64,000 bases of DNA, taken from Capsicum annuum. Taxonomy: Eukaryota > Streptophyta > Magnoliopsida > Solanales > Solanaceae. Of the stretch, positions 11,401-20,456 are shown piece by piece. Where the stretch lies: positions 143,247 to 207,246 of the forward strand of contig NW_025861526.1 of the NCBI RefSeq assembly GCF_002878395.1, in the 5' to 3' direction. How positions within the stretch are numbered: position 1 is the first letter of the stretch; every line of letters starts with the position of its first letter. The position numbers and the translations under genes are program-made. The notes below the pieces were generated by a model. That model had not been told where the DNA came from. It made no database searches and worked only from the letters and a program-made list of their open reading frames with translations.

Positions 11401-11719
11401 TCCACTATATTATACAATAATGTTGCAACGTAAGTAAAGTACAATGTTTAATCAATGCCTTCGGAAGATGTGATCTACCGGAATCATCAAACTTCTTCTT
11501 ACTGGCCATTTTTGAACTTGATTTCTTTGATTTGGAAGTGGCCGTTTCCTTTAATCTCTTCATTGTTGTGGGGTCGTTTCGATACTTTGAACGATTCTCT
11601 GCGAAATTGGGTTCTTTATAATTAAATGTACCAGGAACAAACCCAACAGGTATATCTTGTTTTTTAGAATCTAACTGACTAAGTCCTAAACTAAAGCTAG
11701 GACCAGAATCCATTAGCAA

Positions 11720-12300
11720 TTTTTTTCAGTAATTCGATTAACCCGAATCAACTACGAAACTTGAAAATACTTGCAAAAATGTGGTAAATTCTTAAAACCA
11801 AACATCTATTCATAAAATAAACTGGAAAATACAAAAATAGGTAAATTTGAAAAAAAAATAATCTACAAACCAAGAATCGAAAATGTATTATATGAAGAAA
11901 ACATAAAAATTAAACTACGAAACTTGAAAATACTTGTAAAATAAGGTAAAAACAAACATGCAACGAAAACAAAAATACACAGTCAATTTCAAAAATTAAA
12001 AAAGTTGAAAAAAAAGAAAAAAAAATAAAAGTCTTCAAACTTACAAATTGTAACCCCCAATACACGATTTTTGAATTTTGCCGAGAATAAGGAGATTCAA
12101 TTATGGAATAAATATCGGGTGTTGTGGGAGGATATGGGGGAGAAAAATACGGAAGAGAAAACCTTTTTAGAGATGTATAATGTTTAAGAGAGAGAAAGTT
12201 GAAAATAAAGGGATTTGTGTAAATATTTTGGGATATGTGTAAATACTTTACCAAATTGGTATATTATGTAATAAGGAAATTTTATTTAGTGTATATATGT
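11720..12300. other. Upstream region of the captured gene / right part of the Mutator-like element
   Basis: Very AT-rich sequence with TTGAAAATACTTG words (near 11760 and 11920) upstream of the minus-strand start at 11719. A pyrimidine-rich stretch on the minus strand at 12060-12200 (CTCTCTCTTAAAC, CCTCCC) resembles a plant 5' untranslated leader. The minus frame at 11910-12254 is low-complexity and not a believable protein. The element's right end should lie near here, but I could not identify an inverted repeat partner. Confidence 0.4.
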
Positions 12301-13440
12301 AAATTTTAGTTAATTTTTTGTAACTTAGTTTTTGTTTATTTGTATTAACAAACTTGTGAATCAACTATCTAGGTAAATTCCCTAAGATGTTGTTTTTTTT
12401 TATTTTATCTTAGTTTTCTTTCATTAATTCATAATTTCTTCACCTAATTTATATTATCTAAAATGGGTTAATTTGTTTCCTTCGATTTTCTTCTTAAAAC
12501 AAGTCTTTTAAAGATTAAGTATGTTATTTCAAAATGTCATTTCTTATGTTCATATAACTAATAATCGATTTGGATTAAAGTAATATTCTTCCAACTCAAG
12601 AAACTAAATTTTCTTGTAAATTTTAACTTTCCGCTATTAATAAGATACTTGTAATTTGATATTCCCTTGACATTTTTCCAAAGGCATTGTCTATAACAAA
12701 ATTAACTTTTCTATAATAATTAATAATAAGAAAATAATGTCATAATCTTCTTCTCCTACAAAAGCAAAATTCATTTTTCCTCCTAAGTTATCATTTAGTT
12801 CAATTCAAATAAATTATTTTCTCTTTTGAATAAATACATGTCATTTTAAATATTTAACTAAATAATTTTAATATTTTCTATAAAATCAAGTCTTTACAAA
12901 AATTAATGATTTTAATTCGTCAAGTTAGTTCTTATTTGGTACACCATTTAAACGGATATTCCTAAGTGTCTTAAAAACCTTCTTAGGGTGTTAATTGAAC
13001 CCTTACCTAGTTTCTCTAGTTTTAAAGGTTTATATCTATTTTTGAAACTTTGAAACTCTTTTTTTTTCTTGATTTTTTGTATAAAAATCAAGTGGAGACT
13101 CTATGAATTTTTTTAAAATTATTTCAAAATTTTCTTAAATCTTTGAAATAGTTTTAAAGAGGTCAAAACCATTTTTCTCACAAAATAAAATCCAAAAGGG
13201 ATAAAACATTCACTCCTTGATATTTCAATCTCATAATAGTGTTCAATCATTGTTGTTACAAATTAATCAAACTAAACCTCCATTTACTTTTGTTTGTTGT
13301 TTAATTTCGCACTACGAGTTATATCTAGTTAACTACCAACACTCATAGGTCTTGAATTCTATGTCTTTACTCCTTGTGGATTCAACCACAACTCTTAGTT
13401 GGGTAAATATATTGACAGCGATCATTTTACACATAATTTC
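12301..13440 (+). mobile_element. Old LTR fragment, Athila/Tat-like 3' LTR signature
   Basis: Most of the stretch is AT-rich and unrecognised. At 13371-13430 the text CTCCTTGTGGATTCAACC, then TTAGTTGGGTAAATATATTGACAGCGA, parallels the LTR ends of C1 (27448-27495) and C2 (42065-42118). In those copies a GTGGGTTCGACCCCAAC phrase precedes the end of the LTR. A remnant of a third element of this broad type is therefore likely. No primer-binding site follows it. Confidence 0.4.
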
Positions 13441-13442
13441 AA

Positions 13443-13488
13443 ATGTAATTTTGAGTGTTATCAATATGTAATTTTGAGTGTTATCAAT
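13443..13488. repeat. Perfect 23-bp tandem duplication
   Basis: ATGTAATTTTGAGTGTTATC plus AAT occurs twice back to back, at 13443-13465 and 13466-13488. Confidence 0.95.
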
Positions 13489-14500
13489 ATCAATCACACA
13501 ACTTATTATGGATCACCATATAATTACAATTTATAATTTCACTTTCACATGTGTTCATACTTAATTATTTCTTCAACCACTCATCATCACATATATTCAT
13601 TAAAATATCACTCAATGAATGTGAATAAGTGCATATATACAAGATGCGTACATCTTTTCTAACCTATATCATCCTCATCATCAATATTATAATGTATCGG
13701 CGTGGTTATCACATCATGTCATATTATACCGGCGTGGTACCTAATCCATTATCTCACACCTCATCACAATTCAATAAAAATATAATGCAGTCATCAAATC
13801 ACAAGTCATGCTAGAAGGCAATTATAGTTCTTTAAATCACAAACGAGCACAAAGCAAAGCAAGTCTAAGTGCTACACAAAATCAAAGCCTACTCAACTCT
13901 TTTGGTCAAAGTCACCTTTAATCCACACTTTTTCCTTTTTGATCTCATTCAATTCGTTCTTGATCTATACAACATAAAATATGAACATATTTTAATAATT
14001 CATTCTTCTTTAACTATTAAGGATCAAAAGTCACTAATTTTAGCCATAACATACCCTAGTTCATCATCTTATAGCTTGCTTATCATTTAAACTTCATGAG
14101 CACTACATGAATTAGCATAAATAACCAAAAATTTAGTCTCATTAGCGTTGTCTAATACCCTAGGATCATTACATACTAAATTTATAGACAAACCAATATT
14201 TTTCATCAATTTTCATAACAAGTATTTAACTCTAAAACCCATCATTAATCAATTTTCTAGTGATTTTCTGATGTTAAATGAAGTAATTCAAGCCTAGAAC
14301 GTAATCACTTACCTCTAAAGATGAAAAAATTTAAAATCCCTTTGAAAATTGCCTTTCCCTAGAGCTCTATTGCATTTTTCAAAAAGTGGAGAATTCAAAA
14401 AAATTTTGGGTTTTAAAATAAAATTTTACTGGGATTACCGTTGCAGTGGTTTGTGCCACTTTACTGGAGCCAGCCGCTAAGATTCATATGACCATTGTAG
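13489..14500 (-). mobile_element. Truncated LTR fragment of another gypsy-type element (G)
   Basis: This piece has the flavour of the minus-oriented LTRs further right: GGCGTGGTTATCACAT and GGCGTGGTACC near 13696-13735, a CACTTACCTC phrase near 14308, and a reiterated-word block near 14440-14500 (GCAGTGG, TGCCACT, GCCGCTAAG, GTAGTGCC). It is cut at 14500 by the start of element F. I see no partner LTR and no internal region. Confidence 0.4.
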
Positions 14501-15648
14501 TGCCATGACCTGATTTTTGAGTCATGATGGCACCTACTAAATCCTGCCAGTAGGTAATCCAAATCATAGCTTGAAGCTATTCGCAATGGGTTAACTTGGT
14601 GGAAAAAGAACCAAAAGGGCGAAATAGACAATACCATTCATAAATAAGCAAGACAATAAAAATAGTCTGAAAGGTAGCCATAAGAAAGAAAAATATCCCA
14701 CGACCTGGTAAAATCAGTACAAGAGCTACTACAAATACACCACAAGTTCTAGAATAGTCAATACAATCTGTCTCAAAATAAAAGACTAGACATAGATGAA
14801 CAGAAGGACAAAAGGGCAACTCTGGATCCAAGAGCTCCCCCAATCTCCAGAATTTAACACAGCACGATCCTCGAATTAACGGTGGCAACTAGTACTTAGA
14901 TCTGCAACAAAAAGGTACAAATGTGTAGTATGAGTACCAAAACCACAGGTACTCAGTAGGCATCATCAGTCGACTAAGCTGAGTCATGATATAAATACGA
15001 TAAGATGCAAGATAACATACCATAAGTCAAGGCAAAAAGGGACAAACCTTGAAATAATCTCCGATGCTGTCGTACATACAAAAGTAAATAGAACTTGAAT
15101 GATGACATAAAAAACATACATTTAAAACTACTAAATTAGCCCCCATAAGCCAATAAGTCCAAAAGAGTAAATGACCCCAAGCAGGCCCCCATAAGTCTGT
15201 AGAGTACAATCAAGCATAGTAAATCACTACATAACTGTAATTCACCAATTACCATGTCTTAACTAAGAATCCATCTGTACCATACCATATTGTAAGCAAC
15301 CCTAAATGCTGGACTCGAACTGAAACTCACATCATCAATATCATTAAAAATTTACTAGACTTCAACCGAAACTCGTAGTTATAAATTGCATACATGAACC
15401 ATATTAGTGAGTCAATTCAATAACCAACCCCATAGATTATACCCATTATTCATAACTACAGACTATTTCTTTACTCATAATTACAACTAAACAAGAAACC
15501 ATATTCACAATTCTCATTTGTATTTATGTCTATAAGCCATATCATTAGTCATAATCAGGAGACCACAACCACTCTACTATTCATGGTCAATATTACTAAG
15601 TATATCAAAAATTTATAATATCGACCATCTCTATAGGCCATATCTATC
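14501..15648 (-). repeat. Element F 3' LTR, outer segment
   Basis: Starts TGCCATGACCTGATTTTTGAG, then GTCATGATGGCACCTACTAA and CCAGTAGGTAA. This phrase also opens the LTRs at 38741, 53067, 54507 and 60050. GGTACTCAGTAGGCATCATC (near 14948) also recurs in E's right LTR (near 60536). Non-coding. The segment stops where element A begins (TGTAACGATC at 15649). Confidence 0.8.
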
Positions 15649-17026
15649 TGTAACGATCTGAAATCACCTCCCGGGATGTCACACGGTGCTTGAGGCTACA
15701 TATAGCCCCAAAATAACCCCTTTGAGCCTGTTTCTACTAACAACACTTATTTCAAGATGAAATAATTCAAAAAATAGCATATTCATATCATATGAAAGGA
15801 AATGCGGAGAAAATACTCGATCCAAATGACTCAACAATACCGTAAACCTCAACAAAACCACAATCTGATAACTAGTCTGACAAACCCTCTACTAATCCAT
15901 AAACTAGAGAGCCATTGGGACAGGTCCCCAACTAACTCGAAATGAACTGAAAGTAAAAACATAGTCTCTCAAAGGCAGAAATGTCGGAAAATAAGTACTC
16001 GAACCATGAGGACTCACCACTGTAGGAATATAGACAGAGGTACTCAAAAGTCACTGACAAGGCTGGGACTGAGGACCTGAACCTATATTACAAGACAATG
16101 TAGCACATAGACGTATATGTGGATCAGCACTTGGAAATGTACTAAGTATATAGGGGTCCATGCATTTATATAAAACAACCTCAATACTCTTTAATCAAAT
16201 CATGGATGCAATAAGTAATGACTCACATGACTTAAATAAGTATAAACTATAAAGCTCATGAATCATGTAGAATGGAGCATGTAACACGAATCTCGTGAGT
16301 CATCATAGTTTAACTTTGAAATCGGTAATCTTGTCTTATTCTCATTACCTATAGGCTAAAGGAAACTTTAAACAATACTTTCAACTCATTCATATGCCTC
16401 ATGGAGAGTAAACTTCTTCAATGCTCAAGAACTCACAACTCTTTTAAACTCAAATACTAGAAATATAGAATCATATAACTTTGAAACATACTTGAAGGCA
16501 CTTCGTTCACGTTAGGAAAATATGTCATTTCAAGATTTAGGGAAAAAAATACTCATATCAAGGAAAAGTATTTTAGTTTTAAAGGAAAATATCTTATCTC
16601 AATGGAAAATAATTTACTTTAAGGAGTTTCTCTTAACCGACAAAAACCATGCATGCTACATGGAGTCCAACGTTTTGTCCTCCTAAGGAAGAGACTTCAC
16701 GTTGGGGAGAGGCGTCATACTCTTGCTAGGGAGTATAACCTAGGTCCAGTGATAACTAAAAAAACTTAGCCTCGGGCCTAATATCAACTCGGCCATAGAC
16801 CCAATAATAATCATAAACTTGGTCTCAGGCCCAACCTATGGTGGCACTTAGTTTTGGGGCAAGAAACCATAGTAACTTACCTGCTCGGTGCTAAATATTA
16901 CTCCCTTTAGTTTATTTCATTCATCTCATGATAATCCACTTTAGAATAATCTCATGGTTCAACAAGAACCCAATAATCAAATCTGTAATCTCATGTAGTA
17001 GAGTGGATTTCAAAACTCAATGACCA
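15649..17026 (-). repeat. Element A left (3') LTR, truncated
   Basis: Colinear with the first half of the right LTR: both carry GGTGCTTGAGGCTACA near the start, CTACTAATCCAT...ACTAGAGAGCCATTGGGACA, and a GGCCTCAGGCC-type block near 16770-16830. Homology ends at ACTCAATGACCATTAG (17030), where a 34-bp copy of upstream sequence is inserted before integrase sequence. Confidence 0.85.
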
Positions 17027-17060
17027 TTAGTTTTGGGGCAAGAAACCATAGTAACTTACC
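16848..17060. repeat. 34-bp direct repeat; the second copy sits exactly on a deletion junction
   Basis: TTAGTTTTGGGGCAAGAAAC and the next 14 bases occur at 16848-16881 and again, identical, at 17027-17060. The first copy is the native LTR position, matched by the right LTR near 21654-21687. The second replaces the LTR continuation and abuts integrase sequence. This is the signature of filler copied during end-joining. Confidence 0.9.
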
Positions 17061-17650
17061 AAACTCTTGCATCACACCACCAGGTCTTTAATGCTCTACC
17101 TTGACCTGTTGGCACGTTGGACACTTTGCTATGAGCTCGGCTATATCCTTCTTCATACCATTCCACTAATCTTGCTTCTCCTTCACTTCCGAAACTAAAG
17201 AGGATTTGGAACTACTTTGCACCAACGTACTCCCCTCGGCTGAATCAAGCAACCTTACACCTAATCTATTCATACAATGAACATCGCGAGCTAACTCTTT
17301 CTTCCCTTCCTCTACATGAGCAACACTACCCATAGACAATCTGCTAAGGGCATCCGCCACTACGTTGGCCTTGCCAGAGTGTTACAATACACTCATATCA
17401 TAGTCTTTTAACAACTCCAACCACCTCCTCTACCTAAGATTCAACTCTTTCTGAGTAAACACATACTGCAGGCTCTTATGATTAGTAAACACATCAACAT
17501 GAACATATAACCTAAACCAATTCTAGAGGAATCATAATAGACCATAAAACCATCTATACCATCAGGCAAAGTCAACACATTGGCTGAAGTAAGTCGAGTC
17601 TTCAACTCCTGAAATCTCTTCTCATAGGAATCCGACCACTGGAACTTCAC
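17061..17650 (-). pseudogene. Element A: RNase H end and integrase zinc-binding start
   Basis: Minus strand: KFQWSDSYEKRFQELKTRL opens the RT-RNase H connection at about 17650, LTLPDGIDGFMVYYDSS gives the first RNase H strand, and ADALSRLSMGS (17340-17360) gives the RNase H C-terminus. GMKKDIAELIAKCPTCQQVKVEH (17090-17158) is the C-terminal half of the integrase HHCC zinc finger, with both cysteines (CPTC) kept. The integrase catalytic core is not present because it lies in the deletion. The middle of RNase H is out of frame or stop-interrupted. Confidence in the family assignment is high. Confidence 0.85.
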
Positions 17651-18515
17651 TTTTTTTGGGTCAACCGGGTCATGGGAGATGCAATAGAAGAGAAACCCTC
17701 AATAAAATGACAGTAGTATCCAGCTAGACCCAAGAAACTCCTAATGTCAGACGGCCAGATAGGTCTAGGCCAATTTTTCATAGCTTCTGTCTTATGAGGA
17801 TCAACTCTAATACCTTCAGCTGAAATGATATGACCCAGAAAGGCTATAAACCTTAGCCAAAATTCACACTTACTAAATTTTGCGAACAAATGGTGATCTC
17901 TGAGGGTTTGTAAGACAGTTCTAAGATGATTCGCATTGTCATTCTCCTTATGAGAGTACAAAAGGATATCATCTATGAAAACAATGACAAATATATTAAG
18001 ATATGGCTTAAACACCCAATTTATGAGGTCCATGAAGGTTACTGGGGTATTGGTTAGCCCGAAGGACATGACTAGAAACTCAAAGTGACCATAGCGGGTT
18101 CGAAAGGTTGTCTTTTAAATATCACATTCCCTCACTTTAAGTTGATGATAACCAAATCTAAGGTCTATCTTGGAGAAATAACTTGCACCTTGCAACCGAT
18201 CAAACAGGTCAAATTCTCAGAAGAGGATACTTATTTTTGACTGTGACCTTGTTAAGATGACGATAGTCAATGCACATACATAAAGAACCACTTTTCTTTG
18301 GCATAAATAAGACAAGTACGCCCCAAAGAAAAATACTGGGCTTTATGAAACCTTTGTCTAAAAGATCTTTGAGTTGCTCTTTCAAATCTTTAAGCTCAGC
18401 AGGTGCCATATGGTATGGCAGAATAGAAATAGGTTGAGTATCGGGAAGGTCAATCCCGAATTCTCTCTCTCTATCAGGAGGTACCCTTGGGAGATCTTTC
18501 AAAAAAAATTTAGAA
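17641..18515 (-). pseudogene. Element A: reverse transcriptase
   Basis: Two frames, 18502-18209 and 18069-17647, cover most of RT. Motifs in order: [49 protein letters not shown], then [18 protein letters not shown], the catalytic [12 protein letters not shown] with both aspartates of the xxDD box present, [14 protein letters not shown], and [21 protein letters not shown] stop at 18115-18117 and a disrupted joint near 18190-18215 break the polyprotein. This is the best preserved RT in the window, since its active-site pair is intact. It is still not translatable as a whole. Confidence 0.9.
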
Positions 18516-18693
18516 ACTCATTAACAATATCGACTGACTGAATAGTTGGAGCCTCGGACTTAGTGTCTTTAACTCTAACTAGGATATAGATGCAACCTTT
18601 GAATATTAGCTTTCTGGCTTTGAGATAGGAGATAAAATAACTCTTGGGAGATACCAAACTCCCAAACCACTCAAAAGTTGATTCATCAGGAAA

Positions 18694-19260
18694 CTAAAAC
18701 ATGACCACCTGGGTACGACAGTCTGTGGACGCATAACAAGAATAAAGCCTATCCATACCCAGAATAAGGTCAAAATCCACCATGTCTAACTCTATCAAAT
18801 CAGCAAGTATAACTCTATGAGGAATAGTAATAGGACAATCTCTATACACTTGTTTAGCAATAATTGACTCCCCGTCGGGTGTAGAAACTAGAAAAGGCTT
18901 AAGAATTTTCTTGAGACTCATTTTGAAATTTATAGCTACAAGTGGGATCACATAAGAGAGACTTGACCCGGGGTCCAACAATGCATAGACATCAAGGCAA
19001 AAGAGGCGGAGCATACCAGTAAAAACATCGGCAGAGGCCTCCTACTCCTGACAGGATGGTAAGGCATAGAATCTGTTCTAGAGCTCGCCACCAGTAGTGC
19101 TAGATGAAGCGATTTGAGTAAGGAAAGGACGGGGTTTAGGAGCTAGTGCACTAGTAGCCTGTGCCTGAGGTCGGGCATCTCTGTTCCCCTATCTAGCATG
19201 AGGACAATCTCTAAGTCTGTGGCCCTATTTGCTATAACCAAAACAACCTCTCAGATCTAT
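18694..19260 (-). pseudogene. Element A: zinc knuckle and aspartic protease
   Basis: Protease frame 19014-18694 holds the active-site strand VYALLDPGSSLSYV, where DPGSS stands for the canonical D-T/S-G as in many plant gypsy elements. The second-half signatures are IIAKQVYRDCPI and ELDMVDFDLILGMDRL. Just upstream (19215-19250) is a gag zinc knuckle in another frame: C-F-G-Y-S-K-stop-G-H-R-L-R-D-C. Its second cysteine has become tyrosine, and a TAG interrupts it. Frameshifts separate it from the protease and from the basic linker at 19232-19510. Confidence 0.85.
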
Positions 19261-19510
19261 GAAATCTCACCGGGATGACTCCTACCACACTTAGCACAAG
19301 GAGGATAGCGAGGCCTGTTACCAACACTGTTCTACAACCTAGACATAAAAGATTTTCCCCTTGCTCTAGCCTACTTCTAGGTGTGGGAGCACTAGCTGAT
19401 GAAGGTGCTGGCATAGACAGATGCCTTTGAAACTGAGGGTGGTTGCCTCCATGGAACCTATGTTGGCTATACTCATTCTGCTCAAATCTAGCCCTCTTGT
19501 TACCCCTCAC

Positions 19511-20245
19511 TCGATCTCTCTCCCTAATCTTATCTGCCTCTATCTTCTAGGCATACATCATCAACCTAGCCAGATCCATATCCTTATATAGCATCGCTGT
19601 CCTACACACTTTTAGTACCAACCAAGAAACACTTGTCATGAACTTGCTCATACTAGCGCGGGTGTCAGAAATCAAATTAGGAGCATACTTGGCCAACTGG
19701 TTGAACTTCAAGCAGTACTCCTTAACAGTCATAGAGCCCTGCCTCAAGTTTATAAACTCCTCAATCTTTGCCTTCCTTATCTCAAGCAAAAAGAACTTGT
19801 CTAAGAATGCATCTTGGAACACCTGCCCAGTCATTAGAGCAGCATCCTCACCTCTACCCTTCCCCCTGGATACAACCCAGTTATATGCTCTGTCCTTCAA
19901 CCTGTGAGACACCAACTCAACACTTTCTTCCTCAGAAATGTGCATCATCTGCGTGATCTTTCTCACCTCCTCCAGGTACAACTGTGGGTCATTACCTGCC
20001 TTGGACCCATAAAACTCTGGCGGATTCATCCGCATGAAATCACGAATCCTAGCCGCGGCCACATCACCTCCCTACTGATTAGCAACTATGGCCTGGTTAT
20101 TGGCTCGAACATTAGCGGTGACTGCTTGGTCTAACACCTGAAAGGCCGCCTGAAAATTGGCATGAGACACAGTCTCATTCAAAGAATCAACAGGTGGGAG
20201 TTTCTCATCATCATTTCTGCAGGTATTCGCTCTTCGAAGGAGCAT
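19511..20245 (-). pseudogene. Element A: gag capsid
   Basis: A methionine at 20245 opens MLLRRANTCRNDDEKLPPV and continues through NFQAAFQVLDQAV. A TAG (where related elements have Gln) comes before GGDVAAARIRDFMRMNPPEF. The capsid core follows (20062-19547): DPQLYLEEVRKITQMMH, ELVSHRLKDRAYNW, FLDKFFLLEIRKAKIEEF, LRQGSMTVKEYCLKFNQLAKY. This is the standard retrotransposon gag layout. One premature stop and a loss of frame near 19550 are the visible lesions. The start is chosen because it is the first ATG after the primer-binding site that leads into gag sequence. Confidence 0.88.
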
Positions 20246-20439
20246 TTTCTAAAATTGAAGAGCACGAATTATTAGATGAGAGGGACAACTATAGGTACGA
20301 TAGAATCTGAAAGAAGAAACAACTTTCTCCTAAAACGTCTTATAGCTTCTTGATCATAGATGTGGAGTGTTACACATCGATGATCAAGACTCTACTCAAT
20401 GCGGCTTGTCAGACTACCTAGGACTCCTTAAAATCCTTA

Positions 20440-20452
20440 GGCTCTGATACCA
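20440..20452 (-). other. Element A primer-binding site (initiator tRNA-Met)
   Basis: The minus strand reads TGGTATCAGAGCC, a perfect 13-base PBS for plant initiator tRNA-Met. It lies 4 bases inside the right LTR, which begins at 20457. It fixes the element's orientation as minus. Confidence 0.95.
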
Positions 20453-20456
20453 AGTT

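Larger units (their letters stand above)
6920..11719 (-). pseudogene. DUF1985 / Ulp1-type captured gene, catalytic end missing
   Basis: Minus-strand exons with GT-AG borders: 11719-~11445 (MLMDSGPSFSLGLS..., lysine/serine-rich); ~10903-10130 (DUF1985 domain, with LEFAIITGLKC and LGGMPQALNIWIFECC); 10013-9658 (acidic then basic, KKRKII); 9599-9459; 9370-9284 (coiled-coil-like); 9211-9129; ~9040-8898; ~8775-8692; 8336-8313; 8292-8233; 7799-7718; 7582 to ~7140 (RYAFDGCTI type); 7048-6920 (YLMSQPKMCWNDE, then a GT donor). Exon limits were read from sequence, not from transcripts. In-frame stops lie at 10732-10734 and 10267-10269 in DUF1985, and further stops and a frameshift lie at 7580-7200. The His-Asp-Cys protease domain expected after the last exon is not present. 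Family knowledge: such genes ride in Mutator-like elements. Inference: it was inactivated together with the transposase by loss of the element centre. Confidence 0.8.
4180..12300. mobile_element. Mutator-like DNA transposon carrying a captured DUF1985/Ulp1-type gene, internally deleted
   Basis: A mudrA-type transposase reads + from about 4743. A DUF1985-containing, multi-exon Ulp1-type gene reads - from 11719, and the two converge. This arrangement is known for plant Mutator-like elements that carry Ulp1-like genes (the KI-MULE or Kaonashi type). Both genes lose their 3' ends between about 6140 and 6920, which holds a decayed tandem array. The outer limits are approximate: I could not pair terminal inverted repeats by eye. 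A duplicated word TTTTGTAGCAACA (4283 and 4357 areas) may mark subterminal sequence on the left. Confidence 0.7.

Noticed and set aside
4180..12300. Terminal inverted repeats of the Mutator-like element
   Set aside because: I compared 4180-4560 with the reverse complement of 12150-12360; only AT-rich words such as TATATTATGTAAT match, and those are in direct orientation, so no pair is claimed.
14577..15861. Several minus frames of 60-103 codons as membrane proteins
   Set aside because: They fall in the LTRs of F and A; hydrophobic content reflects T-rich reverse-complement sequence, and the homologous frame at 20487-20669 differs as neutral DNA would.
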